64,000 nucleotides of DNA, from assembly GCF_001550065.1 (NCBI RefSeq), contig NZ_LRUB01000029.1:62001-126000 (forward strand). The letters are read 5' to 3'. Under the pieces are notes generated by a model. That model ran no database searches and had not been told where the DNA came from. It was given only the letters and a program-made list of their open reading frames with translations. The DNA comes from Kordiimonas lipolytica. Its GTDB lineage: Bacteria; Pseudomonadota; Alphaproteobacteria; Sphingomonadales; Kordiimonadaceae. The position numbers and the translations under genes were made by a program. Positions within the stretch are counted from its first letter, which is position 1. The number at the start of each line of letters is the position of its first letter. Below are positions 45,274 to 54,095 of this stretch, one piece after another.

Positions 45274-46854
45274 TTAGAGCTTCATCAAGGATGCTCGCCT
45301 GCCCGAAACACTGAGATCAGGTTGCTCTTCAATGTCCCTTTCCGCCAGAAAGTCCTCCAGAACCTTTTGCAGGACGCCCGCATTCCTGAGCTCCCCCGCC
45401 GGATTGTGGCCAGCGCCTGTTAACACCATGATCCGCGTGTCGTCCACCAGGGTTTTCGCATACAGCGCATGTCGCATATCAAGGTCATCCTGATTGCCCA
45501 CAATGATATGGACAGGATGCCTGATCTGGTCCGCAACCTCTGTTACCGAAAGGTGGCTGTCGCTTTCAATCTGTGAAATCAGCCGGTGCCAGCGGCGATC
45601 GGTCAGAAGGTTTCGGGTGTCTGCATCGATAAACACCTGCGGCCCGAACAAAAGGGTCGCCTTGGGTTTGATGAAGGCGCTGAACATGAGGGCCGCAAAG
45701 CCCCCGGCTGAACTGCCAAGCGTGTAAAGCTCCGTGTCTGCCAGGTGGCCGATCAGGGATTTGATCCGGTTGCCTTTTTCCTCGAAGGTCGCGCCAAATT
45801 CCTTGATATCGGCATGATACCAGGACCGGTGAACATCCCGGAAAAACACCAGATTGCAGTCAAGGCTGGACAAGGCCTTGCGAAACTCGAACACCGGCAT
45901 GCCCAACTGGAGCCCCAAACCACCGAAGGCCACGATGGTCTTTTTGGCGCCATTGTCGTGAATTTCGAAAGGCGGTGCATTTTCAATCTCTTCTTTCGAG
46001 GCCTCGGGCGCGCGCTGGCCTTCAGGCTTCATGCCCGCGTGAACATCCGGCACCATGGTGATATCGAAAGGGTCGTAACCGAACTTGTCATAATCGATCC
46101 GATAGATGCGGGCGATCTGCTCGAGAATATCCTTATGAAGGAAGTTTTCCTTGTTCAGATATTCCGGATGGGCCGCCAGCTCAAAAGACGGCATGTCGGC
46201 TGCATCAATGGTTACGGCGGTATCATCATATTTGGTGCGATTGATCGCCGGCTTTCTGTAGTTGATACCGAAGTGTTCATTCAGCCAGTCAAACGCATAG
46301 TCCGCATCTTCAAGGTAAAGCAGCTTCTTGTACTTGAAGCCGCTACGGCCATAAGCAATCGGCACCTGCGTGTTCCAGTGGCCGTCAAGCTGCGGTTCAC
46401 CCTGCGTCACATTGTTTACGCGCGCTTCAATCTGGTCCAGGAACTGGCGAAAGGAAATCCCCGCGAACCCTTCACCGCCGGGCTCGGCAAAGCCCCAGTT
46501 GATAAGGCTGCGGCGAATTGCTGCTTCATGCTTTTCCCAGGCGTCAATCGGCTTGCGCTGGTAGACAACAAATTTGTTTAGAAAGGCGCTCAGGACCCGT
46601 GTAGCGGGATGGCGCACAAGCGCAATAGCCGAATAGCCATTCTTGTTGACCAGCTTCCGGGCGTCGCGAAAATGGCTGAAATAGCCCTCGCCACGCAACC
46701 AGGCGCGGGCGTCGGAATAATCCTTGCGCACCTCTTCCTGGCGAACGCCCAGATACCCATAGACAAACCATTGAACAAGGCTGGTACATCCGGATTTCGG
46801 AGACCAGAAAAGAAGGTTTTTCCCTTCCTGGTCTACATAGGCTTGCCTGGTCAT
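45274..46854 (-). CDS. Sulfotransferase - alpha/beta hydrolase fusion protein
   Basis: 526 residues from ATG 46854, which has GGGGGAT upstream. The N-terminal 275 residues are a sulfotransferase paralogous to 4489-5319: FWSPKSGCTSLVQWF (PAPS loop), ALVRHPATRVLSAFLNKF (3'-phosphate site) and HWNTQVPIAY. The C-terminal 220 residues are an alpha/beta hydrolase-like domain: KKTIVAFGGLGLQLG, nucleophile in LGSSAGGFAALMF, acid in VGNQDDLDMRH and His in LTGAGHNPAGEL. Fusion of a sulfotransferase and an esterase-like domain implies sequential editing of one glycan, for example deacylation and sulfation. It is placed between cysD and kpsC, same strand. Confidence 0.85.
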   Translation of the reverse strand: MTRQAYVDQEGKNLLFWSPKSGCTSLVQWFVYGYLGVRQEEVRKDYSDARAWLRGEGYFSHFRDARKLVNKNGYSAIALVRHPATRVLSAFLNKFVVYQRKPIDAWEKHEAAIRRSLINWGFAEPGGEGFAGISFRQFLDQIEARVNNVTQGEPQLDGHWNTQVPIAYGRSGFKYKKLLYLEDADYAFDWLNEHFGINYRKPAINRTKYDDTAVTIDAADMPSFELAAHPEYLNKENFLHKDILEQIARIYRIDYDKFGYDPFDITMVPDVHAGMKPEGQRAPEASKEEIENAPPFEIHDNGAKKTIVAFGGLGLQLGMPVFEFRKALSSLDCNLVFFRDVHRSWYHADIKEFGATFEEKGNRIKSLIGHLADTELYTLGSSAGGFAALMFSAFIKPKATLLFGPQVFIDADTRNLLTDRRWHRLISQIESDSHLSVTEVADQIRHPVHIIVGNQDDLDMRHALYAKTLVDDTRIMVLTGAGHNPAGELRNAGVLQKVLEDFLAERDIEEQPDLSVSGRRASLMKL

Positions 46855-46980
46855 TTTATCCCCCAACAAAATACATTTTAATCGCTGATCCGATTAACGC
46901 AGTTTAGCTGCCCGCTCCAGCCTATAATTGGACCAACCGCCGCTACATTCGGAACCATCCACAGGCAGGGTCACATGCCG

Positions 46981-49074
46981 TTACCGGCGCAGCGCCTCCG
47001 CGATATACATGGCTTTGCGCGCCAGCTTGGCAACCGAGGCAACAGGCCCGCCGGAGATCACGCTGCCGCCGCGTTCCATAACGGCAATGTCCGCCACCAG
47101 CGCTTCCGGGCCATAGCTTTTGCCGCCCGGCCACTGAACATAGCGCGCATAGACACACAAAAGGCCATAAACAAGCGCGTCCAGCGGTAGGTCGCGCCCG
47201 CGACGCTCGCTCAGGCGAGCGCCCAATTGGTCGGTCGTCAGGCCCCAGCCGGCATAAAACGGCATGCCGTAGGTTGTCACCTTAATGCCCCGCAGAATGG
47301 CCTCAAAACCCGTCAGGCTCGTCATGGTATGCACTTGATCGACAGCCTCAAGGCAATCGATGATATCTGCGTCTATCACCACTTCGCTTGCGCAGCGCTC
47401 GAGCACATCCTGAGGCACCGCCCCTTCCCGGTTGCCCGACACCACATCAGGGTGCGGCTTATAGATGATATAGGCTTCCGGATTGGATTGATGCGCGGCC
47501 TCCAGAAGGGCGGCGTTGGTCTTGACCTCGGGTGACCCCAGCTGGATCGAGGCATCGGCTTCCACCTGCCCCGGCACCAGGATCACCGGCTTGCCACCCG
47601 CCTTGGCCCTGAAGTCCAGCTTGCCCGCCGACCCCACATTATATTTGGAAACACGCGCGCCCAGAACCGCTTCACGCAGGGCCTTGCCACGCGCCAGGTC
47701 GTGGCGGTCAAAATCATGCTTCTTCAGGAAGGTCTCCAGGTCGCTTGGGCCGCGGCCATCATAATAGATGCCCGTCCGGTCCAGCACCAGAGAGGACGGC
47801 CTGCGAAGATCGCTCCCCAGCCCCACAGACCGCAGAAAACCATCCTCCATGCGCCAGACCGGGATATGATCCGGCACAGCTTCGGCTTCCTTGTCGTGCT
47901 TTCGCCCCCACAAAATGACAATATCGCCGTCCCTGTATTCATAGCCGTCCAGCATCTGGGGTTTGATGAAGACAGTATTCTTTTCACCCACCCCCACGAA
48001 CTCGGGGATGAAGCCCCGCTTCCACAAGCTGAAGCCCACCGCCAGCGCCCGCTTGCCGCGTGGCCGCACCATCTGGCGTTCCGCGGTCAGGATATCCAGA
48101 ACGCGTTCCAGCTCACATGCTTCACCCGTGAAGGGGTCGACATAGCGGCTGTAGACGATGAAAGCGGCCGCGAACAGCTCTTCCAGGCTTCGGTTGGCGA
48201 TGCGGGCTTCGCAAAGCTGCCGGTCATGCGTCAGGCCCCAGCCCGCGTAAAACGGCAGACCAAAGCAGGATACCTTCTTGCCTGCAATCAAGCCTTCAAG
48301 GCCCATCTGGCTGGTCACCACATAGACATGGTCGACCCGTTCCATCAGTGCCTGAGGCGCCACATCGTCGGCAATGAACATCACCCGCTCGTGTGTGCGC
48401 TCCAGGTCGAAATGCCCGCGCTTGCTGCCTGCCAGCACGTCTGGGTGCACCTTCACCAGCACAAGCGACGTGGGATTTTCCTCCAGCGCAGTTTTCAGCA
48501 TTTCCATGAACATGCTGTCATCCGCCATGCCGTATTTGATCGACTGATCGGCGAACGTCTGGTCCACCACCAGAACCTTCGGTCCCTTGAAGGCGTTCAA
48601 CTTTTCCCTGAGCTCAGGCGAGATATCGAAGGGCGCGTGGTTATATTTCGACAGCCGCCAGCGCCGGATGCGCGCCATGGCATCGCGCGAGCGGGCCAGA
48701 AGCTCATCCGTGATCCAGTCATCCCGGTTCAGCAACCCTTCAAGGTCGCTTGGGGTATGGGCGTCATAATAGATACCGCTTTTGTCCACCACGAGCGACA
48801 GGCGGCGCCCGTCCATGGATGGGTGGCTCAAATACCCTAGGAAGCCGTCCTCCAGGCGCCAATATTCCAGGTTACGGCGCTTGGCATAGGCCCGTGCCTT
48901 TTCCGTATTTTCCTTCTGGCCCCAGCCCACAACCACATCGCCATCACGGGCGCCAGACAAGCCCTTGCGGACCTCGCGCCCCAGAAGCGCGGACAAAAGC
49001 GGATCGCCTGCGATGCCGCCAGAGGTTGTCAGCGCGCGGGGGGCTTGGGTCTTCTCTGTGCTTGTTTCGGTCAT
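46981..49074 (-). CDS. kpsC: Capsule Kdo transferase KpsC
   Basis: 697 residues with two homologous Capsule_synth domains: about 40-335 (WRLEDGFLGYLSHPSMDGRRLSLVVDKSGIYYDA, VKVHPDVLAGSKRG, TSQMGLEGLIAGKKVSCFGLPFYAGWGLT) and about 340-660 (WRMEDGFLRSVGLG, KPHPDVVSGNREG, TSLTGFEAILRGIKVTTYGMPFYAGWGLT). KpsC uses its two halves to add alternating beta-Kdo residues to the acceptor started by KpsS, making the poly-Kdo linker of group 2 capsules. Its ATG overlaps the kdsB stop by 4 bases, so it is the last gene of the kdsA-kdsC-kdsB-kpsC unit. Confidence 0.94.
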   Translation of the reverse strand: MTETSTEKTQAPRALTTSGGIAGDPLLSALLGREVRKGLSGARDGDVVVGWGQKENTEKARAYAKRRNLEYWRLEDGFLGYLSHPSMDGRRLSLVVDKSGIYYDAHTPSDLEGLLNRDDWITDELLARSRDAMARIRRWRLSKYNHAPFDISPELREKLNAFKGPKVLVVDQTFADQSIKYGMADDSMFMEMLKTALEENPTSLVLVKVHPDVLAGSKRGHFDLERTHERVMFIADDVAPQALMERVDHVYVVTSQMGLEGLIAGKKVSCFGLPFYAGWGLTHDRQLCEARIANRSLEELFAAAFIVYSRYVDPFTGEACELERVLDILTAERQMVRPRGKRALAVGFSLWKRGFIPEFVGVGEKNTVFIKPQMLDGYEYRDGDIVILWGRKHDKEAEAVPDHIPVWRMEDGFLRSVGLGSDLRRPSSLVLDRTGIYYDGRGPSDLETFLKKHDFDRHDLARGKALREAVLGARVSKYNVGSAGKLDFRAKAGGKPVILVPGQVEADASIQLGSPEVKTNAALLEAAHQSNPEAYIIYKPHPDVVSGNREGAVPQDVLERCASEVVIDADIIDCLEAVDQVHTMTSLTGFEAILRGIKVTTYGMPFYAGWGLTTDQLGARLSERRGRDLPLDALVYGLLCVYARYVQWPGGKSYGPEALVADIAVMERGGSVISGGPVASVAKLARKAMYIAEALRR

Positions 49075-49823
49075 TGCGAAAGCCCCATCATGGCGCGCAC
49101 GGCGGCCAGGTCCTTTTCGGTATCCACGCCAGCGGGTGGTGCATCCGCCACTTCCGCCACCATGATCTTCATGCCGTGGTAAAGCGCGCGCAGCTGTTCC
49201 AGCGCCTCCAACTCTTCAAGCGGCGCAGGCGGCAGCAATGTCAGCTGCCGAAGCGTCCCCGCCCGGTAAGCATAAATGCCGATATGGCGCTGGTAGGCGA
49301 AGCGCTGCAGGTCAGGCCGCTCGGCGCCGCGCTCGTGCGGGATGGCGCTGCGGGAGAAATAGCAGGCGCTGCCTGTCTTGTCGGTCACCACCTTAACCAC
49401 ATTGGGGTTCAGAAGGTCATCCATGCTGGCGATAGGGTGGCTGGCTGTCGCGAGCGCCGCATCTGCGCTTTCGGCCAGAAGGTCCGCCACCGTGCGCACC
49501 AGCGCCGGCGGCATCATGGGTTCATCCCCCTGCACATTGACGATGATCTCATCGTCCGCGCAGCCCAGGATATCCACCACCTCTGCTATCCTGTCCGTGC
49601 CGGAGGCATGGTCCGCAGCCGTCATAACCGCCTGGGCCCCGAATTCCTGTGCGGTGTCAAACACTCGAGCGTCGTCTGTGGCCACAACCACATCCGCTGC
49701 ACCCGTTTCCTTGCAGCGCTCCCATACATGCTGGATCATCGGCTTGCCGCCAATGTCTGCAAGCGGCTTGCCCGGCAGACGGGAAGACGCGTAGCGCGCA
49801 GGGATAACGATCCTGAAGGTCAT
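49071..49823 (-). CDS. kdsB: CMP-Kdo synthetase
   Basis: 250 residues. IPARYASSRLPGKPLADIGGKPMIQHVWERC at the N-terminus is the CTP-binding start; VVVATDDARVFD, VNVQGDEPMMP and QRHIGIYAYRAGTL are KdsB/KpsU motifs. It activates Kdo as CMP-Kdo for KpsC and KpsS (and possibly for lipid A core). AGGAGG lies inside the end of kdsC just before the ATG, three bases after the kdsC stop. A second copy for lipopolysaccharide may exist elsewhere. Confidence 0.95.
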   Translation of the reverse strand: MTFRIVIPARYASSRLPGKPLADIGGKPMIQHVWERCKETGAADVVVATDDARVFDTAQEFGAQAVMTAADHASGTDRIAEVVDILGCADDEIIVNVQGDEPMMPPALVRTVADLLAESADAALATASHPIASMDDLLNPNVVKVVTDKTGSACYFSRSAIPHERGAERPDLQRFAYQRHIGIYAYRAGTLRQLTLLPPAPLEELEALEQLRALYHGMKIMVAEVADAPPAGVDTEKDLAAVRAMMGLSQ

Positions 49824-49826
49824 GCC

Positions 49827-50333
49827 CTAGTCCTCCTCGGGCGTGACATAATAGTCAGCGAAGCGGATGCCCTTGAGGGCTGCCAGATAGTCGCACACCT
49901 CCCGCACCGCACCATGCCCACCTGGGCGTTCTGTCACATGATGCGCGGCCTTCAGCACATCCGGCACCGCGTTTGGCGGGGCAACGGCAAAGCGCACTGC
50001 GCGCATCACCTTGAGGTCAATCAGGTCGTCGCCCATGAAGGCCACCTGGTCGAACATGCAGCCCACTTCGTCGCAGATATCCTCAAGCGCGGCCACTTTG
50101 TCCTTGCATTTGAAGCGGCGGTGAAAGATGCCCAGATCATCCAGCCGCCTTTCAAGCGGCGCACTGCCCCGGCCAGAGATCACAGCGACCTCGAAACCGG
50201 ACTGCATCAGAAGCTTGATGCCCAGGCCGTCCTGCACATTGAAGGCTTTCAGCTCCTCGCCCTCAGCGGAATAATAGATGGTGCCGTCGGTCAGCACCCC
50301 ATCCACATCCAGAACCAGCAGCCGGATATCCAT
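49827..50333 (-). CDS. kdsC: Kdo-8-phosphate phosphatase
   Basis: 168 residues, normal KdsC length. HAD phosphatase motifs: LDVDGVLTDG (motif I, nucleophile Asp), VISGRGS (motif II), KDKV (motif III Lys) and FMGDDLIDLKVM (motif IV); GGHGAVREVCDYL is the KdsC C-terminal active-site tail. It hydrolyses Kdo-8-phosphate to Kdo between the KdsA and KdsB steps. It is six bases from kdsA and three from kdsB, which follow the pathway order. Confidence 0.95.
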   Translation of the reverse strand: MDIRLLVLDVDGVLTDGTIYYSAEGEELKAFNVQDGLGIKLLMQSGFEVAVISGRGSAPLERRLDDLGIFHRRFKCKDKVAALEDICDEVGCMFDQVAFMGDDLIDLKVMRAVRFAVAPPNAVPDVLKAAHHVTERPGGHGAVREVCDYLAALKGIRFADYYVTPEED

Positions 50334-50339
50334 AGCCGT

Positions 50340-51182
50340 CTACTCCGTCACCAGCGCGGGGAAGCTTTTCGCCAGCGCGTCCACGGCTTTCATCTGCGCC
50401 AGATACGGCTCAAGCTTATCCAGCGGCAACGCACAGGGGCCATCGCACAGCGCTTCATCCGGGTTCGGATGCGCTTCAATGAAAAGTCCCGCGATCCCAA
50501 GCGCCATGCCAGACCGCGCAAGGGCCGCGGCCTGCGCGCGCCTGCCGCCTGCACTGTCGCTGCGGCCACCGGGGCGCTGCAGCGCGTGGGTGGCATCAAA
50601 CACAACAGGCGCATACTCTTTCATCACGTCCATACCCAGCATGTCGACAATCAGGTTATTGTAGCCGAAGCAGCTGCCGCGTTCGCACAGCATGATTTTG
50701 TCGTTACCACTTTCCTTGAATTTCCTGATGATATGGCGCATTTCCTCAGGCGCCAGGAACTGCGGTTTCTTCACGTTGATCGCGGCTTTGGTTTGCGCCA
50801 TTGCGGTGACAAGGTCTGTCTGGCGGGCCAGAAAAGCCGGCAGTTGGATCACATCCGCCACCTCAGCCGCTGGGGCAGCCTGATGAGGTTCATGCACATC
50901 GGTGATAATCGGCACGTCAAACTTGGATTTGATATCGGCCAGAAGCTGCAGGCCTTGATCAAGGCCCGGACCGCGAAAAGAATGCACGCTGGAGCGGTTC
51001 GCCTTGTCGAACGATGCCTTGAATACATAGGGGATATCAAGCCTTTTGGTGACATCCACAAAGGCTTCTGCGACCTCAAAAGCCAGTTCGCTGCTTTCAA
51101 GAACATTCATGCCGCCAAACAGAACGAATGGCGCGTCATTCGCGACCGTTATATCTCGCCCGAGTGAGATAGATCGAGCCAT
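50340..51182 (-). CDS. kdsA: Kdo-8-phosphate synthase
   Basis: 280 residues from ATG 51182, with GGGGG at good spacing. TIM-barrel aldolase: [64 protein letters not shown] and [16 protein letters not shown]. The Asn in GGMNVLES (Cys in metal-dependent enzymes) places it in the metal-independent class I. It condenses phosphoenolpyruvate with arabinose-5-phosphate supplied by KpsF. First gene of the kdsA-kdsC-kdsB-kpsC operon. Confidence 0.95.
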   Translation of the reverse strand: MARSISLGRDITVANDAPFVLFGGMNVLESSELAFEVAEAFVDVTKRLDIPYVFKASFDKANRSSVHSFRGPGLDQGLQLLADIKSKFDVPIITDVHEPHQAAPAAEVADVIQLPAFLARQTDLVTAMAQTKAAINVKKPQFLAPEEMRHIIRKFKESGNDKIMLCERGSCFGYNNLIVDMLGMDVMKEYAPVVFDATHALQRPGGRSDSAGGRRAQAAALARSGMALGIAGLFIEAHPNPDEALCDGPCALPLDKLEPYLAQMKAVDALAKSFPALVTE

Positions 51183-51275
51183 AGCTACCCCCGATAGTTG
51201 TCCTATAGTGCCATGGCTAGCGCGGGCGGCACGAAAGCGCAAGGCTGCAGTGGCCCCCGCGACAGAAAAGGCCGG

Positions 51276-52100
51276 TTATTTCAGAAGCGACAGGATTGCC
51301 TGCGGCCGCTGGTTGGCGATCGGCAGGGGTTGAACACCCAGTGCCTGCTTCACCTGCAGCGCCTGCAGATTGGCGGTCTCGCTTTCAAGGCTTGTCTCAA
51401 CCAGGTTGCCGACGCCGGCTTCAATGGTTGCCGAAAGTTTACCGATGAACGACTGCTGCGCATCAATGCTTTCGCTGCCGGCTTCAAATACCGCCTGCAC
51501 CTTGTCCACATTCGCCCGCGACGCCACAACGGCCTCCAGCGTATCTGCTGCGGCAGTGACACTTTCCAGTCCCTGTTTCGGCTTGAGCGTGACATTGGGG
51601 CCGCCCAGCGCAAGGTCCTGCGCTGGCACTTCAACCGCCCGGCGACCATTGGCGCTTGTGAGAGCCGCAATGGACTGCCCGCCCCGCGCAATCGCATTGA
51701 TGCCGTCAAAGCTGGCATCACGGATCACGTCGCCGATCAGGTCCCGTTCAGTTGCAAAAGCTTCATTGAGCACCGCGCGCGATCCCTCATCCAGGTCAGG
51801 GTCAAGCCCGCGCTCTGCTTTTTCCTGCAGTTGCGACAGCAGGTCGGATACCTTGCGCGCTGCGGCAGACGCCACATCCAGCGCAGACGCCGCCCGCCCA
51901 AGCGATGCTTTTACTGCTTCCAGCCCGCTGGCGTCACCTTCCAGCTGACCTTCCAGGGTCACAGCGCTATCCGCATGCCGCTCATCTGTCTTGCCCGCCT
52001 GGTCAGCTTTTGCCTGAGCCTCGGCCAGACTCTTGCCTGTTTGTTTCTTGTTCTGCAGAACAGCAAAAGCGCCTGCATTTGGATCCACGGTGAAAACCAT
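51276..52100 (-). CDS. Diverged flagellin-like protein
   Basis: 274 residues from ATG 52100 (MVFTVDPNAGAFAVLQNKKQT), with AAGGG upstream. It aligns end to end with the flagellin at 52200: NAGAF start, LGRAASALDVASAAARKVSDLLSQL, the variable centre, and a C-terminus with SFIGKLSATIEAGVGNLVETSLESETANLQALQVKQALGVQPLPIAN. The conserved N-terminal stretch RINTGLKV-SAKDNAA is replaced by KADQAGKTDERHADSA, and the usual LSIAN tail is LPIAN. It may be a minor filament subunit, a cap-proximal flagellin or a decaying copy. It lacks its own visible promoter and probably follows the flagellin by read-through. Confidence 0.82.
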   Translation of the reverse strand: MVFTVDPNAGAFAVLQNKKQTGKSLAEAQAKADQAGKTDERHADSAVTLEGQLEGDASGLEAVKASLGRAASALDVASAAARKVSDLLSQLQEKAERGLDPDLDEGSRAVLNEAFATERDLIGDVIRDASFDGINAIARGGQSIAALTSANGRRAVEVPAQDLALGGPNVTLKPKQGLESVTAAADTLEAVVASRANVDKVQAVFEAGSESIDAQQSFIGKLSATIEAGVGNLVETSLESETANLQALQVKQALGVQPLPIANQRPQAILSLLK

Positions 52101-52199
52101 GTAACGCACCCTTCTGGTTAAACTATGCCAGCATCCCCATGCCAGCTACCTCAATCTCAAACGCCCAGCCCAACTATATCACGACCAGACCCCGGCCCG

Positions 52200-53027
52200 T
52201 CACTGGAAAAGTGTCAGGACGGCACTTGGTGAATTATTGGCGATCGACAAAGCCTGCAATCCAAGTTGCTGCTTCACCTGCAAGGCCTGCAGGTTCGCCG
52301 ATTCTTTCGCCAGATCGGCATCTACAAGATTGCCAATACCCACTTCAATGGTATCTGACAGTTTGCCGACAAACTCCCGCTGGATTTCAAGCCGCGTAGA
52401 GCCCGCGCCCAAAGTCGACAGGGCCGTTGTTACATTGGCAGCGGACGTGGAGATCGTATCCACGGCAGCGGAGGCCAGCGCAGTCGTTGATATTTCCTGC
52501 GTATCAGACAAGGTCACCACCGCGCCCCCCAGGGTCAAGTCCTGCGACGCGATCGAAATTGTATTGGTGCCGGTGTCATCGGTGATGGCGATGATATCCG
52601 TACCGCTGCCATCCACCGCGTTTGCGCCATTGAATTCGGCATTCTCAACAATGCTGGTGATCTGGTCCCGAAGCTCTACGAACTCGTCATTCAAGGCATC
52701 ACGGCTGGCACTATCGATGCCGGTATCTTTCGCGGCAACAGCCTTTTCCTTCAGTTCTGTCAGAAGGTCAGACACCGCCTCACCGGCTGCGATTGCCACA
52801 TCAAGCGTTGAGATAGCCCGGTCAAGGGAGCCCTTAACTGCGTTCAGCCCGGCTATATCACCGCGCAAATTCTGCGCGATGGCATAGGTCGCAGCATTGT
52901 CCTTGGCGCTTTCCACCTTGAGACCAGTGTTGATGCGCCGCTGCGTCGTTTCCAGTTGGCTGTTTGTTTGATTAAGACTCTGGAGCGCGAGAAAGGCACC
53001 CGCGTTCGTATTTACGGAAAAAGCCAT
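52200..53027 (-). CDS. Flagellin
   Basis: 275 residues, the short flagellin type of alphaproteobacteria. The N-terminal D0/D1 region is intact (SVNTNAGAFLALQSLNQTNSQLETTQRRINTGLKVESAKDNAATYAIAQNLRGD), as is the C-terminal region (REFVGKLSDTIEVGIGNLVDADLAKESANLQALQVKQQLGLQALSIANNSP). The variable middle is short. It is exported by the flagellar type III system and polymerises into the filament. It contains N-x-S/T sequons such as NVT. GGAGAAGG precedes the ATG. It is odd to find flagellins between capsule and RTX genes with no other flagellar gene in sight. Confidence 0.93.
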   Translation of the reverse strand: MAFSVNTNAGAFLALQSLNQTNSQLETTQRRINTGLKVESAKDNAATYAIAQNLRGDIAGLNAVKGSLDRAISTLDVAIAAGEAVSDLLTELKEKAVAAKDTGIDSASRDALNDEFVELRDQITSIVENAEFNGANAVDGSGTDIIAITDDTGTNTISIASQDLTLGGAVVTLSDTQEISTTALASAAVDTISTSAANVTTALSTLGAGSTRLEIQREFVGKLSDTIEVGIGNLVDADLAKESANLQALQVKQQLGLQALSIANNSPSAVLTLFQ

Positions 53028-53156
53028 TTTGCCTTCTCCACCATATTTTCAGACACAGTCGGCGTCCTTTTGACGTCTTATACCGTTCCGGCACGGCACG
53101 CCCTTCAAGCGATGCGCCTGTGATTTCTTCTGAAATTTATCCGGTCACCCGCCCAC

Positions 53157-53185
53157 TTTATACCACAGGCGTGCGGCTTCGCCAA
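53157..53185 (-). promoter_or_regulatory. Predicted promoter of the flagellin gene
   Basis: On the minus strand TTGGCG (53180-53185), 17-base spacer, TATAAA (53157-53162), giving a leader of roughly 120 bases. A flagellar sigma factor site could not be shown convincingly: TAAAGTGG and CCGGATAA occur but with short spacing. Confidence 0.35.
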
Positions 53186-53205
53186 ATAGGACCGAGGTCA
53201 CGCCT

Positions 53206-54000
53206 TCAGTCCACGCGGTTACGCAGCGGGTCCGGGCGTCGGTGGATGGGCTGGATATCAAGGTCGAGGTCAATCCGAACAGGTTTTTCGGCGACTGCTG
53301 CGATCATCAGGTTATGATCCGGATTGAAATCGAAATAGATGAAAGCATCCGTCAGGCCCTTGGGCGTCGGGGTGGCCAGCTTTGGCGGGCGGGCCGTGAG
53401 GTCGATCTGCACACCCCTGAGATAAGGCATCAATTTGCCGTCTTCCATTTTCACGAACGCCTCACGGATGGACCAAAGGGTGAAGAACATCAACCGGCCG
53501 ATTTCATCTGACATGGCAGACAAAAGCATCCAGTCTTCTTCGGGGAAGCGGCGCTCCGCGACCCGGCGCCAGTCTACGGCCGGATCGAGCTGCTGGATAT
53601 CAAGCCCCACCGGGCAGCTGTCTGCCACCATGACAGCGGCAATGCCCTCTTCCGCGGCCCCCGTGTGCGAAACCGAAAAATAAGGTGGCTCGTCCTCTGA
53701 AAAGCCCTCAATGGAAATACGGCCAGCGCCTTCCTGCTTCAAGGGAACAGCTTTGGGCAGAAGCCCCATATGGTCACCAAGGGCAGTGCGTAACATACGC
53801 CGGGCGGTCACAAATGCCGGGCGCGCACCTTCATGCATGCCAGCCAAACGCTGATGCTCGCTTACTGACAGGACATCCTGCCCCGAAAGCGCCGGATCAG
53901 CTTCCCGCACTAACAGCTTTACTGTCTCAAGCTCATTGTCACCCTGTCCAGCCATAGGCGGCGGCATCACTTCCAACCATCGGATTGCACCCAGCGCCAT
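53206..54000 (-). CDS. Sfp-type 4'-phosphopantetheinyl transferase
   Basis: 264 residues. The family motifs are present: FSVSHTG at 108-114, VGLDIQ at 131-136 with the Mg-binding Asp, and WSIREAFVKMEDG at 176-188 with the catalytic Glu and Lys. It moves the phosphopantetheine arm from CoA to carrier proteins of fatty-acid, polyketide or peptide synthases. No carrier protein is seen in the window, so its client lies elsewhere or is the housekeeping acyl carrier protein. It is transcribed toward the flagellins and preceded by the terminator of the giant RTX gene. Confidence 0.9.
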   Translation of the reverse strand: MALGAIRWLEVMPPPMAGQGDNELETVKLLVREADPALSGQDVLSVSEHQRLAGMHEGARPAFVTARRMLRTALGDHMGLLPKAVPLKQEGAGRISIEGFSEDEPPYFSVSHTGAAEEGIAAVMVADSCPVGLDIQQLDPAVDWRRVAERRFPEEDWMLLSAMSDEIGRLMFFTLWSIREAFVKMEDGKLMPYLRGVQIDLTARPPKLATPTPKGLTDAFIYFDFNPDHNLMIAAVAEKPVRIDLDLDIQPIHRRPDPLRNRVD

Positions 54001-54044
54001 CTAAGCGCAAAGCATGGGTTACTGCAATTCCAAAACCACACAAA

Positions 54045-54076
54045 CAAAAGCCCCCCGGCCGGAGCCGAGGGGCTTG
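54045..54076 (-). terminator. Rho-independent terminator of the giant RTX gene
   Basis: On the minus strand AAGCCCCTCGGC and GCCGGGGGGCTT form a GC-rich stem (one T-G pair) with a four-base loop, followed by TTTGTTTG, about 20 bases past the RTX stop at 54096. Confidence 0.8.
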
Positions 54077-54095
54077 AATTTCCAAACTTCCCAGA

